64,000 nt of DNA from Pseudomonas sp. MPC6 (GCF_006094435.1 NZ_CP034783.1:2507001-2571000); one strand, 5' to 3'; positions 52,438 to 61,445 are shown, counted from the first letter of the stretch. Translations and numbers: made by a program. Notes: generated from the sequence alone by a model not told the origin.

Positions 52438-53116
52438 ATACGCCAGTCACATCACGCTACAGCGCTACACCCACGGTAATACTTGAAGCGGGCAAGCCGA
52501 CGGGTGAACAACCGATGGAGTTGTTTATTACCGATGAGCACGAGATTGCGCTGTCGTTGTTTGTGTATCAGGGGCAGAAGTTTGTGGAGACGTTGAGTGA
52601 GCTGCTGATAAAGGATGAAATGTCGCGATCTGATCGGTTTGCTGTTTTTGAATCATTCGTCGGTATGTTGGCTGCCGGCTTTGCCGCCGTACAAGGTCTG
52701 TCGGTGACGATCTTGCAAGGGCATATCGAGCAAATGGACAGTGCTGCCGGCAAGCTCAATACCATGAGCCGATTGGGACGCTGGGCCGGTATTGCCGGGG
52801 ATGCCGCTTTTGGATTTGGTGCTTTGGCCGCCACAATCGATTCAGGTAAACATTCGCTGCAATGGGGTAAGCATTGGCCGAAGGCAATTACCAAGGCTTG
52901 GCAGCCACAACCCTGCAAATCGCCTGTGACGGCATTCTGGTGGGCACCAACACCTGGGGCGCCAAACACACGACGTCGATCATCCGCCAGATCCTCAAGA
53001 AGCCCGCCGAACTGCGTGCCCTGGCCTGGGCCGAAGCCAGTCCGCGGCTGCAGAGCATCGGCGTCAAAGCTACAGGGCCGAGGAGCTCAAGTCGGTGGAT
53101 TCTGGCGCTACTGTAG
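52428..53116 (+). pseudogene. Copy 5 immunity N-terminus fused to the C-terminal part of a second effector
   Basis: The first 38 codons are immunity sequence (MDMNTPVTSRYSATPTVILE ... MELFITDEH). At that point the frame switches to EIALSLFVYQGQKFVETLSE and a long helical segment (FGFGALAATIDSGKHSLQWG) of the type seen in the VasX-like effector C-terminal region, though the sequence differs from the local effector. A frameshift near 52868 leaves the continuation (LAEGNYQGLAATTLQIACDG, then TNTWGAKHTTSIIRQILKKP) in another frame up to 53116. This looks like a displaced C-terminal end of a former or alternative effector. Confidence 0.7.
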
Positions 53117-53325
53117 GCAACGACTGAAAATTTTGTAGGCTGCGCGAAGGCATTTTGCCGATGCGTAAACAAGCTCCAATAAATGCGTTTGTTTTCGGCT
53201 GCAGGCTTCCCACAGCCGATTAAAACAAGCTGAAAACACAGGAAATGTCCGACGTATTTTTAGGGTTGGCTGTCGGAAGTGCGGCGGTTAGCGTGGTAGC
53301 TCTCATCACTCAGCAGAGAGCCACC

Positions 53326-53724
53326 ATGCCCGACGACACACTCCAGACCCATGAGCCATTTGCGGGCCACAGTACCTCCCCGTACGTCTCAGGCGATTCG
53401 AAAAAGTTTCACCAGGCCGCCGACCGTGCACTCGACCACTACCTCAAGCCCACCGTTCCCGCAGAGGTATGCAATCGACGCAAACCGGCGATGATTTTTA
53501 TCGTTGCCCCCGAAGTCGACAACGAAACGTTGCTGGCCCAGGTCTGCGAATTGCTGGCGTCGGCTAATGCCATGGTCAGCGACCTGGCCGGGCTGGTGGA
53601 CGGAACCCAGCGCAACACGATGCTGGCGGTCCAGCAGGTCATCATGCTGGGTGAACTGGCGGTGAACCGGGTGCTGGATAATGTGGCGCCGCCGCAAAAG
53701 ACTCAACCGCTGCTGAACAACTGA
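53326..53724 (+). CDS. Small Pseudomonas protein (DUF6124/DUF3077-like)
   Basis: 132 residues from the ATG at 53326; an in-frame start 27 codons earlier would add a hydrophobic stretch and cannot be excluded. SKKFHQAADRALDHYLKP is followed by DNETLLAQVCELLASANAMV and RNTMLAVQQVIMLGELAVNRVLD. This is the pattern of a small helical Pseudomonas family I remember as DUF6124/DUF3077, function unknown. It begins about 200 bases after the effector remnant and has no partner gene. Confidence 0.65.
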   Translation: MPDDTLQTHEPFAGHSTSPYVSGDSKKFHQAADRALDHYLKPTVPAEVCNRRKPAMIFIVAPEVDNETLLAQVCELLASANAMVSDLAGLVDGTQRNTMLAVQQVIMLGELAVNRVLDNVAPPQKTQPLLNN

Positions 53725-54185
53725 CGGATCAGGTTCGGGGTGCTCCCGGTCCGGCGTTTGAACGATCACCGAAAGTTCGCCGCATCGTTGAAGCTCGAGT
53801 ACTGCGCGCAGGGCGAGTTTCCAACGATGGGGTTTGAGTACCGAGAACATGGCCGCGATCCCTTGGCCAAGAGGCAATGCGCGTGAGCACAGCAAATGTT
53901 TGTCACCGTTGGGTTTCCGGGGTGTGAGGACTGTAGGAGCCGGCTTGCTGGCGAACGGGTTCAAGTCATGCGGTGCTCTTGGGGACGCCTTCGCTGGCAA
54001 GCCAGCTCCTACACAAGCCGGCTCCACAGGTGATGTGGGTGTGAGGTCGAATCAGCTCATCCGGTTGCGTTCGATCACCAGGGCCTGTTCTACACCGGCA
54101 GCAGCGAAGCCAGTTACGACAAGAACACCCACCAGACCAGTCCAAAGTTCTCGGGCGCCAGGCTGCCCTGGCGCGTAAACGGTGG
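53725..54185. other. Intergenic stretch with REPIN and a possible gene tail
   Basis: 461 bases. The first 200 show no supported gene. A REPIN follows at 53932-54013. After it, a rightward frame ending with TGA at 54190-54192 reads FDHQGLFYTGSSEASYDKNT and then HQTSPKFSGARLPWRVNGGH. This looks like the last 40 residues of a protein, but I do not recognise the family and there is no start. Confidence 0.4.
53932..54013. repeat. REPIN with a third partial REP arm
   Basis: TGTAGGAGCCGGCTTGCTGG and the inverted partner GCTGGCAAGCCAGCTCCTAC, followed by CAAGCCGGCTCCACA as a partial extra arm to about 54029. Confidence 0.8.
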
Positions 54186-54599
54186 TCACTGATCCTTTTC
54201 GCAGTTGACCATCCACGACACGCCAAAGCGGTCGACCAGCATGCCGAAGCGTGCCGCCCAGAACGTGGCTTCCAGTGGCATTTGCACCTTGCCGTCTTCG
54301 GCCAGTGCCGTGAACACGCGCTCCGCCTCGGCAATGCTGTCGACATTCAGCGACACCGAGCAGCCGGCCATTTCATCCGTGGGACGATCCGGTGTGGTGT
54401 CCGAGCCCATGATCGCCTGATCGCCCACCGACAGGCGGGTATGGATGATCAGGTTGTGCAGGTCCGCCGCAAAGTGTTCGCGCGCCGGGCTTTCACCGAA
54501 GGTCATCATCATTTCGATCTGGCCTTGCAGGGCTTGGGCATAGAAGGTGAAGGCGGCTTTGCAGTCGCCATTGAAGATGAGGTAGGGATTGATTTTCAT
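54186..54599 (-). CDS. VOC-family (PhnB-like glyoxalase-fold) protein
   Basis: 137 residues from the ATG at 54599 (MKINPYLIFNGDCKAAFTFY), the standard opening of the PhnB/3-demethylubiquinone-like VOC subfamily. It continues with MMTFGESP, IMGSDTTPD and WMVNCEK at the end. Function within this subfamily is mostly unknown. It stands alone, convergent with the preceding region. Confidence 0.8.
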   Translation of the reverse strand: MKINPYLIFNGDCKAAFTFYAQALQGQIEMMMTFGESPAREHFAADLHNLIIHTRLSVGDQAIMGSDTTPDRPTDEMAGCSVSLNVDSIAEAERVFTALAEDGKVQMPLEATFWAARFGMLVDRFGVSWMVNCEKDQ

Positions 54600-54689
54600 G
54601 TTGCAGCTCCCGGTCATTGAGGGGACACATCGGTTGACCGTTTACCTGGCCAGTGAATTCCGATGTGCTTCGACTCGGGTAGCAAAGCC

Positions 54690-55349
54690 CTAAAACGCAG
54701 CGGGCGGTTGGGTTTTTTTAGATGTTTTTTCCATGGACGAGGCCAGGCTTATTGCCTCGGGTACCCGTCGCGGCGCGAGCACACGCTCGATGGCGCCACG
54801 CACCAGGCTTTCGAGCAATTCATCGCGCTCCGGTTCATCCAGCGCGGGCTGCGCCAGCCAGCTGGGCGCGCTGTTGAGCAAGGCGGCAATCGCATGCCCG
54901 GCGGCCAGCCGGCCCTGTTCACTGAACCGTGACCGGGTGCCGAGCATCAGCAGCAGTTTGCGTTCGTACTGCTCGCGCAGTTGCCGCACCCGTAGCTGTT
55001 GCTCTTCGTTCAGGCAGCCGCTGTCGCGCTCCACCAGACGATAATGCCAGGGCATCTCCTGATGCAGGTGCACATGCGCGCGGATCAGCGCCTGCAGTTT
55101 GTCGCGCTTGGCCGGCGCCTGTTGGGCGATGCGCCCCAGGGTGGCCAGCAGCTCTTCGTAGAACTCTTCGATCAGATCCAGCAGCAAGTGCTGTTTGCTG
55201 GGGTAATGGTGATACAACGAACCCGGCGAGAGCCCCAGGCAGGTCGCGAGCTCACGCATGCCGACCTGGCCAAAACCCTTGCTGGCGAACAGCTCCAGGA
55301 CTTTGTCCCGGTACTCGGCGAAGCGTGTGCAACGCTCAGGCATAGGCAT
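54690..55349 (-). CDS. TetR-family transcriptional regulator
   Basis: About 219 residues; Met codons at 55349 and 55343 are equally plausible. The helix-turn-helix is at about 25-60 (GFGQVGMRELATCLGLSPGS then LYHHYPSK). A C-terminal TetR ligand domain of the YcdC-like type follows. It overlaps the end of the 3-hydroxyacyl-CoA dehydrogenase gene by about 14 bases, so the two are co-transcribed, and it presumably regulates acyl-CoA metabolism genes. Confidence 0.83.
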   Translation of the reverse strand: MPMPERCTRFAEYRDKVLELFASKGFGQVGMRELATCLGLSPGSLYHHYPSKQHLLLDLIEEFYEELLATLGRIAQQAPAKRDKLQALIRAHVHLHQEMPWHYRLVERDSGCLNEEQQLRVRQLREQYERKLLLMLGTRSRFSEQGRLAAGHAIAALLNSAPSWLAQPALDEPERDELLESLVRGAIERVLAPRRVPEAISLASSMEKTSKKTQPPAAF

Positions 55350-56187
55350 GGAAGCCGCGCCCCGTTTTGCGTCCCAGATAGCCGGCGGCGACCATTTCCT
55401 TGAGCAGCGGCGCAGGGCGGTATTTGCTGTCGTTGAAGCCATCGTAGAAGGCTTCCAGAATCGCCAGCACGGTGTCCAGGCCGATCAGGTCCGCCAGGGC
55501 CAGCGGGCCGATGGGCTGGTTGCACCCCAGGCGCATGCCGGCGTCGATCTCTTCGGCACTGGCCAGGCCTTCCTGCAACACCAGGATCGCTTCGTTGATC
55601 ATCGGCACCAGGATCCGGTTGACCACGAAGCCCGGACGGTTGCCAGCGGTGATCGCGGTCTTGCCCAGGGTGGTGGCCATGTCCAGTGCCAGGGCGTGGG
55701 TCGCGTCGCTGGTTTGCAGGCCGCGGATCACTTCGATCAGGCCCATCACCGGCACCGGGTTGAAGAAGTGCAGGCCGATGAAACGTTCAGGCTGGCTGAC
55801 GCTGGCGGCGAGTTGGGTAATGGACAACGACGAGGTGTTGGAGGCGATCACGCAGTCCGGGCTGACCTGCGCGGCGATCTGTTGCAGCACGCGCAGTTTC
55901 AGCTCGAGGTTTTCCGTGGCGGCTTCGATCACCAGTTGCACGTTCTGCAGGCTGCTGTAGTCGGTACTGGTACGGATCCGGTCGAGGGTGGCGAGTTTTT
56001 GCTCCTGGGTCAGCGTATCCTTGGCGATTTGCCGATCAAGGTTTTTGCCGACCGTCGCAATGGCCTTTTGCAGGGCGCTGTCGGAAATGTCGATCAAGGT
56101 CACCTTGAAGCCGGCCAGGGCGCAGACTTGCGCAATGCCGTTACCCATGGTGCCCGCGCCAATCACGCCAATGTCTTGCAGATTCAT
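55336..56187 (-). CDS. 3-hydroxybutyryl-CoA (3-hydroxyacyl-CoA) dehydrogenase
   Basis: 283 residues, the normal length of PaaH/Hbd enzymes. The N-terminal NAD motif is IGVIGAGTMGNGIAQVCALA. The catalytic segment includes SNTSSLSITQLA and the His-containing GLHFFNPVPVMGLIEVI, and RPGFVVNRILVPMINEA is followed by the C-terminal dimerisation domain. It oxidises 3-hydroxyacyl-CoA to 3-ketoacyl-CoA with NAD+. It is divergent from an AraC regulator 165 bases away. Confidence 0.92.
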   Translation of the reverse strand: MNLQDIGVIGAGTMGNGIAQVCALAGFKVTLIDISDSALQKAIATVGKNLDRQIAKDTLTQEQKLATLDRIRTSTDYSSLQNVQLVIEAATENLELKLRVLQQIAAQVSPDCVIASNTSSLSITQLAASVSQPERFIGLHFFNPVPVMGLIEVIRGLQTSDATHALALDMATTLGKTAITAGNRPGFVVNRILVPMINEAILVLQEGLASAEEIDAGMRLGCNQPIGPLALADLIGLDTVLAILEAFYDGFNDSKYRPAPLLKEMVAAGYLGRKTGRGFHAYA

Positions 56188-56352
56188 GTTTGTGTCCTTG
56201 CGCTCAAACCTTGCGATACCTTGGCCGTCGCAACGGCCGAAGGCGTACTATTGGCCACGAGTCTAGAACTGGCAGGGCGGTTGTCCTATGCCGAAACTGT
56301 TCAACGCAACTGGTGTTTTTTGCCAGTCGATCATGGGGAGAGAAGCGTTCAA

Positions 56353-57390
56353 ATGCGGGAAAAAGACTCGGTGGCCGCCTACTTCATGCAGGCCATGGTC
56401 CAGGGAAAGGGGAACGATCCACAGCGCGTGGGGGCTGCGCTGGAACAGGCGGGCATCGACCCGGTATCGATGGAACAACCCACGGCACGGGTGCCGGCCA
56501 GTGCATTTGCCGCCCTGTGGCTGATCCAGATCCGCGAACTCGACGACGAATTCTTCGGCCTCGACTCCCACGGCATGCCACCGGGCAGCTTCGCCCTGAT
56601 CTGCCGGGCGCTGATCCAGGAGCCCGACCTGCACAAAGCCATGCGCCAGTGCCTGGTCAACTTCGCCCTGTTCCTGCGGGACTTTCGCGGTACCTTGGCC
56701 GTGCGCGGAAAACGGGCGGTCATCAGCCTGGAAACCCGCGCGCAAAACGATGACCTCGCCCGTTTGGGCGAAGAGACGTTCCTGGTGTTGATGATCAGCC
56801 TGCTGTGCTGGCTGGGCGGTCGCCGCATTCCCATCGACCGTGCGGACTTTCGCCATCAACGCGTTCCCCTCAGCGATGACCGTTTGCTCTGGGGCCCCAA
56901 CCTGACCTTCGGCGCCGAACGTACCGAGATCGAATTTGCCAGTCATTACCTGCGCTTGCCGGTGATTCAGGACCTGGCCTCGTTGAAAGTATTCCTGCGC
57001 ACCGCACCGCAATGGCTGGTGATCCGCTTCCGCAACCAGCACGGCCTGGCGTCGCAGGTGCACCAGCGCCTGCGCCACAGCCATTACAGCGAATGGCCGA
57101 CCTTGCAGGCCTTCGCCCTGGAACAGCACCTGAGCTCCAGCACCTTCCGCCGCAAACTGGAGCGCGAAGGCTGTTCGTACCAGGAGATCAAGGATGAGGT
57201 GCGGCGCGGGGTGGCATTCGAGCAGTTGCGCCAGAGCAAGGCGAGCATCGGCGATATTGCCGAGCGTTTGGGGTTTCAGGAGCCGAGTGCGTTTCATCGG
57301 GCGTTCAAGAAATGGACGGGGGAGAGTCCGGGGCGGTATCGGGCGCGGTTTCAGGGTGAATTGTCAGAAGGCTCTGACAGACCGATCTGA
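56353..57390 (+). CDS. AraC-family regulator with arabinose-binding-like domain
   Basis: 345 residues from the ATG at 56353; the longer in-frame extension runs antisense through the dehydrogenase and TetR genes and is not coding. The N-terminal regulatory domain (about 20-200) is of the Arabinose_bd type. The C-terminal domain includes LEQHLSSSTFRRKLEREGCS and ERLGFQEPSAFHRAFKKWTG. Divergent placement suggests control of the 3-hydroxyacyl-CoA dehydrogenase operon. Confidence 0.85.
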   Translation: MREKDSVAAYFMQAMVQGKGNDPQRVGAALEQAGIDPVSMEQPTARVPASAFAALWLIQIRELDDEFFGLDSHGMPPGSFALICRALIQEPDLHKAMRQCLVNFALFLRDFRGTLAVRGKRAVISLETRAQNDDLARLGEETFLVLMISLLCWLGGRRIPIDRADFRHQRVPLSDDRLLWGPNLTFGAERTEIEFASHYLRLPVIQDLASLKVFLRTAPQWLVIRFRNQHGLASQVHQRLRHSHYSEWPTLQAFALEQHLSSSTFRRKLEREGCSYQEIKDEVRRGVAFEQLRQSKASIGDIAERLGFQEPSAFHRAFKKWTGESPGRYRARFQGELSEGSDRPI

Positions 57391-57504
57391 TTAAGCGCGA
57401 CCCCGATGTTTTCGGCGGTTTCGGCCTGTACAGTCGCAGCTCCTAGTCTCTGTTCAACGCTGTTTGCAACAAGGACGCTGACCCCAAGGAGCTGGAGCCT
57501 GTCG

Positions 57505-58635
57505 ATGACCGATATTGAAAACATTCCCCCGAGAACCGTAAACCCGACACCCGATCGCTTTAGCCAATTGAGTAAGAGCCTGTTGTGGCTCAATGAGCGC
57601 GCCTGGCCATTGACCCTGGTCATACTGCTCACGGCCGGGGTGTACCTGTATCAATACATTCAGGAAGAAAAGATCCCGCTGAGTATCACCTCTTCAGCGG
57701 TCATCTCTGCACTGCCGGTCATGTCCGCGATACTCGTGTTCATCATTTCGGTGCTGGTGGCTTTTGTCCTGTTGCCGATTTTCGTCCTGTTTCATCGACT
57801 GAATGATTCCGGCAAGCGGTTGAGCGACGAGCTCACCCTTGATCAAACCTGCGCCGAACACAGGGCGCGCCACCGGCGAATGCTAGGGCGCTGGGGCGGC
57901 GGCCTGTTGCTCCTCGGGACTTTCTGCGCGTTGCTCAGCGTCATCGGCTCGCAGGTGGCGGGCAACTGGTACTGGGGCACTGCGGCGGTAGTGGGTACGG
58001 GACTGACGATTGCCTGTTACTGCTGGGTAATGACGCGCGGTGTGGAAGGCCCGGTGTCGATGGATTTTCGCATGGCCTGTGTCATGTCCGCCATTGTTCA
58101 GGTATGCGTGATTCTCAATGTCACAATTGTGGCGATCAACATCGCCGGCCAATACGTCAGCAGCCTGTGGTGGCTGGTGCCGCTGATGCTGGTGGAATTG
58201 CTGGTGGTCTGGATGATCCAGCTGCTGGGTGCGTTGTTCGTGGTGAAGATGCGCAGCCATGAGAATCCGCTGGCCTTGGTAGCCTCCGCCGTCATAGTCC
58301 TGGTCATCGTTCTGGGCTTGTATCCACCCACAGGCGCCAAACTGGGCGGGTTTTCCTTCCAAGTCTCGGCTTCCGGCGCACGCAATTGCACCCTCATGAA
58401 TTTCGCCCCCGAGAGCAAAGGGCTCGAGACGCTCACGGATCCCGACAGGCCTGGCTTCAGTCGCCCGTTACGCGTCATCGCCGAGGCGGACGGTACGTAT
58501 TTTGTGCGCCTGTGGAAGACCGACTCCAAGGCGGTGCAGTTTGTACCGCGTGCCAGCCTGTTGGGCGTTGATGTCTGCCCGGTCGCCAAGCCCAAGACTG
58601 CTTCCTCCGGAGCCCCCGCGCCGATCCCTGGCTGA
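57505..58635 (+). CDS. Hypothetical polytopic membrane protein
   Basis: 376 residues from the ATG at 57505 (AGGAGCTGGAG upstream). There are about seven hydrophobic helices between residues 33 and 285, followed by a soluble C-terminal domain of about 80 residues (FSFQVSASGARNCTLMNF, then YFVRLWKTDSKAVQFVPRAS). No family was recognised. The C-terminal domain is probably periplasmic, since it follows the last helix and contains two Cys. It ends about 48 bases before an ABC exporter gene in the same direction and may be its partner. Confidence 0.6.
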   Translation: MTDIENIPPRTVNPTPDRFSQLSKSLLWLNERAWPLTLVILLTAGVYLYQYIQEEKIPLSITSSAVISALPVMSAILVFIISVLVAFVLLPIFVLFHRLNDSGKRLSDELTLDQTCAEHRARHRRMLGRWGGGLLLLGTFCALLSVIGSQVAGNWYWGTAAVVGTGLTIACYCWVMTRGVEGPVSMDFRMACVMSAIVQVCVILNVTIVAINIAGQYVSSLWWLVPLMLVELLVVWMIQLLGALFVVKMRSHENPLALVASAVIVLVIVLGLYPPTGAKLGGFSFQVSASGARNCTLMNFAPESKGLETLTDPDRPGFSRPLRVIAEADGTYFVRLWKTDSKAVQFVPRASLLGVDVCPVAKPKTASSGAPAPIPG

Positions 58636-58682
58636 AGTACCATGGCGCATTGTTGTCCTCACCACGCCGGGTCCAGCGCCGT

Positions 58683-60497
58683 ATGCCAGTTGCTCTTAAC
58701 CGCTTCACCACCTTGCTCGACCAGGCCAGACGCGCCTTGCTGCTGGTCTGGGGCACTTCTCGCGGTCTGTTCCTGGGGCTGGTGCTGGCCACCCTGATTG
58801 CCGGTGTACTCCCCGCCATGGCCGCCTGGCTGGGCCAGCGTATCGTCGATGCGGTGGTGTTCGCCATGCAGTTGCACGCGCAGCAGGGCAGTGCGCCGTT
58901 GTGGCCGGTGGTGCGTTATGTGTTGTTCGAAGCCGGGGTGCTGGCGTTGCTGTCCGGGACCCAGCGGGCGCTGTCGGTGCAGCAGTCGCTGTTGCGGGTG
59001 CAGCTGGGGCAGAAGGTCAATACGATGATTCTGGAAAAGGCCCAGACGTTATCGCTGGTGCAGTTCGAGAATTCCGAGTTCTACGACAAGCTGGTGCGGG
59101 TGCGGCGCGAGGCTTCGACCCGGCCGTTGGCGCTGGTGATGAAGTCGTTGGGGCTGATCCAGAACCTGATCGTGCTGATCAGCTTCGGCGTATTGCTGGT
59201 GCATTTTTCGCCGTGGGCCCTGGTGTTGCTGGTGGTCGGTGCGTTGCCGGTGTTCTTTGCCGAAGCGCATTTTTCCGGGGATGCCTTCCGCCTGTTCACC
59301 CGCCGCGCGCCGGAGAGCCGGCAGCAAAATTACATCGAGACACTGCTGTCCCACGAAGGCTATATCAAAGAGGTCAAGCTGTTCGGTTTTGCGCCGCTGT
59401 TATTGAAGCGTTATCGCGAGACGTTCGCCCGTCTCTATGCCGAAGACCGGCGCTTGACGCTGCGCCGTGATGGCTGGGGGTTCGGCTTGGGGCTGTTGGG
59501 TACCGCTGCGTTTTATCTGGCGTATGCCTGGGTGGTGGTCGATGCCGTCCATGGCAACATCAGCCTCGGCCAGATGACCATGTACCTGGTGTTGTTCAAG
59601 CAGGGGCAGACGGCGGTGAGCAACAGTCTCAGCGCCATCAGTGGTCTTTATGAGGATGGCCTCTATCTGTCGAGTCTTTATGAATACCTGGCGGAACCGG
59701 TGGTGATCGATACCGGCAGCCTGACGGCAGGCGCACTGCCCGGCGATGGTTTGCGTTTCGAGAACGTCGGTTTCCGTTATCCGGGTGCCAGTCGCGCCGC
59801 GCTGGAAGGCATCGATCTGCACCTGGTGCCTGGACACAGTGTGGCGCTGGTGGGAGAGAACGGTTCCGGCAAGACCACCCTGATCAAACTGCTGACCCGT
59901 CTGTACCGTCCCGATCAGGGCCGTATTCTGCTGGACGGCAGCGATCTGCAGGCGTGGGAAGAAGGCGCGCTGCGTCGCCGCATCGGCGTGATTTTTCAGG
60001 ATTACATTCGATACCAATTCTCGGTCGGCGAGAACATCGGCGTCGGCGACACCCTGGCCTTCAACGATGAACAGCGTTGGCAGGAGGCTGCGGCCGAGGG
60101 CATGGCCGCACCCTTTATCGAGCGTCTGGATCGCGGTTATGCCACGCAACTCGGGCGCTGGTTCGCCGGTGGGCAGGAACTGTCCGGCGGGCAATGGCAG
60201 AAGATCGCCTTGTCCCGCGCCTACATGCGCCGCGAGGCCGACATTCTGATTCTCGATGAGCCGACTTCGGCACTCGACCCTGCGGCGGAAGCGGCGGTGT
60301 TCGAGCATTTCAGCGAGCACACCGAAGGCCGCATGACGTTACTGATTTCCCACCGCTTTTCCAGCGTGCGCAATGCCGATCACATCATCGTGCTGGATCA
60401 GGGTTCGATCCTGGAGCGGGGGGATCACGACAGTCTGGTGGCGGCGGGCGGGCGCTATGCGCAGTTGTTCAACTTGCAGGCCAGGGGATATCGCTGA
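58683..60497 (+). CDS. ABC exporter (fused membrane and ATPase domains)
   Basis: 604 residues from the ATG at 58683. An ABC-type-1 transmembrane domain with about six helices (about 25-320) comes first. The nucleotide-binding domain has Walker A VGENGSGKTTL near 398, the signature LSGGQWQKIALSRAY near 500, Walker B ILILDEPTSALDP near 523 and SHRFSSVRNADHI near 560. It resembles lipid or peptide exporters of the MsbA class that work as dimers. The substrate is unknown. Confidence 0.9.
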   Translation: MPVALNRFTTLLDQARRALLLVWGTSRGLFLGLVLATLIAGVLPAMAAWLGQRIVDAVVFAMQLHAQQGSAPLWPVVRYVLFEAGVLALLSGTQRALSVQQSLLRVQLGQKVNTMILEKAQTLSLVQFENSEFYDKLVRVRREASTRPLALVMKSLGLIQNLIVLISFGVLLVHFSPWALVLLVVGALPVFFAEAHFSGDAFRLFTRRAPESRQQNYIETLLSHEGYIKEVKLFGFAPLLLKRYRETFARLYAEDRRLTLRRDGWGFGLGLLGTAAFYLAYAWVVVDAVHGNISLGQMTMYLVLFKQGQTAVSNSLSAISGLYEDGLYLSSLYEYLAEPVVIDTGSLTAGALPGDGLRFENVGFRYPGASRAALEGIDLHLVPGHSVALVGENGSGKTTLIKLLTRLYRPDQGRILLDGSDLQAWEEGALRRRIGVIFQDYIRYQFSVGENIGVGDTLAFNDEQRWQEAAAEGMAAPFIERLDRGYATQLGRWFAGGQELSGGQWQKIALSRAYMRREADILILDEPTSALDPAAEAAVFEHFSEHTEGRMTLLISHRFSSVRNADHIIVLDQGSILERGDHDSLVAAGGRYAQLFNLQARGYR

Positions 60498-60500
60498 GCC

Positions 60501-61445
60501 TCAGGAATCCTGGGCGCGCCGAGTCACGGCCGGCCCCGCGACCTGGGCCGGTGGTGTCGACGGCATCAAGCTGTCCAGTGCCTTGCGGTAGGTCTGCCCA
60601 CCCTGGCTCATGCTGTTGTTGTGCGACGCCCCGGGCACCAGCAACAGACGCTTGGGTTCCAGGGCCGCATTGAATAATTGTTCGCTGAAGCGTGGCGGCA
60701 CGTAGCGGTCGTCCAGCCCGTGGACCACCAGCAGCGGCATGTTGATCCCGGCGATCTTGTCGATGGAATCGAATTTCTGCGACAGCAGCCAGCGCACCGG
60801 CAGGGAAGTATTGGCCATCGCCGTGGCGACGTCGGCCAGGGAAGTGAAAGTAGACTCGATGACCAGCCCGCGAGCCGGCACCGGGGTCTGCGCTTTTGCG
60901 GCTGTCTGGCCCAGCTCGGCCGCCAGGTCGATGGCCACGGCGCCGCCGAGAGAATGACCGTAGATCAGCCGTTTGTTCGCGTCCGGTTGCAGCAACTTGA
61001 AGCGTTCCCAGGCAACTCGTGCATCTTCGTACACCGTGGTTTCCGAGGGCAGGTCGCCGTGACTCTGACCGAAACCGCGGTAGTCGATGGCCAGCACCGA
61101 ATAGCCCAGTGCCTGCAGTTGCTGGATGCGAAACAACTGCCCGGTGAGGTTCCAGCGTACGCCATGCAGGTAGAGGATCGCCGGCGCATTCGCCCGTTCC
61201 GCCGGCCACCACCAGCCATGGATACTTTGCCCGGCCTTGAAGCTTTTGGGCTGCAGCTCGAACTCCTGGACGCTGCTAGGCAAGCCGCTGTACCAACTGG
61301 CAGTCCCCGGTTCGATGCGGAACAACAGCTCCCGCTCCTTATGCTCCAGCACCGCGCAACCCACAGGCAGGCCGACGAGCAGCGCGGCCATGCATAGTAG
61401 CGCTAGCCAGCGTTGGCGTAGACGAGCGAGGAGGGAAGTGGGCAT
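60501..61445 (-). CDS. Alpha/beta hydrolase, BEM46-like, membrane-anchored or lipoprotein
   Basis: 314 residues from the ATG at 61445. The N-terminal hydrophobic segment ends in LLVGLPVGCAV, which could be a membrane helix or a lipobox with Cys as lipid site. The fold has LYLHGVRWNLTG (oxyanion region), nucleophile motif GHSLGG, VHGLDDRYVPP (acid) and GASHNN (His), completing a Ser-Asp-His triad. It converges on the ABC exporter with 3 bases between stops. Substrate unknown. Confidence 0.85.
   Translation of the reverse strand: MPTSLLARLRQRWLALLCMAALLVGLPVGCAVLEHKERELLFRIEPGTASWYSGLPSSVQEFELQPKSFKAGQSIHGWWWPAERANAPAILYLHGVRWNLTGQLFRIQQLQALGYSVLAIDYRGFGQSHGDLPSETTVYEDARVAWERFKLLQPDANKRLIYGHSLGGAVAIDLAAELGQTAAKAQTPVPARGLVIESTFTSLADVATAMANTSLPVRWLLSQKFDSIDKIAGINMPLLVVHGLDDRYVPPRFSEQLFNAALEPKRLLLVPGASHNNSMSQGGQTYRKALDSLMPSTPPAQVAGPAVTRRAQDS

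Larger units (their letters stand above)
48374..52540 (+). repeat. Tandem array of about 1 kb immunity units with duplicated effector tails
   Basis: Each unit consists of a short copy of the effector gene's 3' end followed by an immunity-like gene. Unit starts are near 48374 (native), 49315, 50335, 51351 and 52354; the last gene is cut after 38 codons. Units differ in the transmembrane region but are nearly identical in their 3' halves. A block of 242 bases is identical at 50230-50471 and 51246-51487, and the ends of copies 1 and 4 are almost identical to each other. Confidence 0.85.

Noticed and set aside
48374..52540. Array first considered as a transposon or CRISPR-like repeat
   Set aside because: Units are about 1 kb protein-coding repeats with effector-tail junctions; there are no terminal inverted repeats, transposase or spacer-repeat pattern.
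56268..56327. ACTGGCA ... TGCCAGT inverted repeat between the dehydrogenase and AraC genes
   Set aside because: Seven-base arms 46 bases apart are too weak to separate from chance in G+C-rich sequence.
55258..56352. Long N-terminal extension of the AraC gene
   Set aside because: The extension runs antisense through the 3-hydroxyacyl-CoA dehydrogenase and TetR genes; the AraC domain begins at the ATG at 56353.
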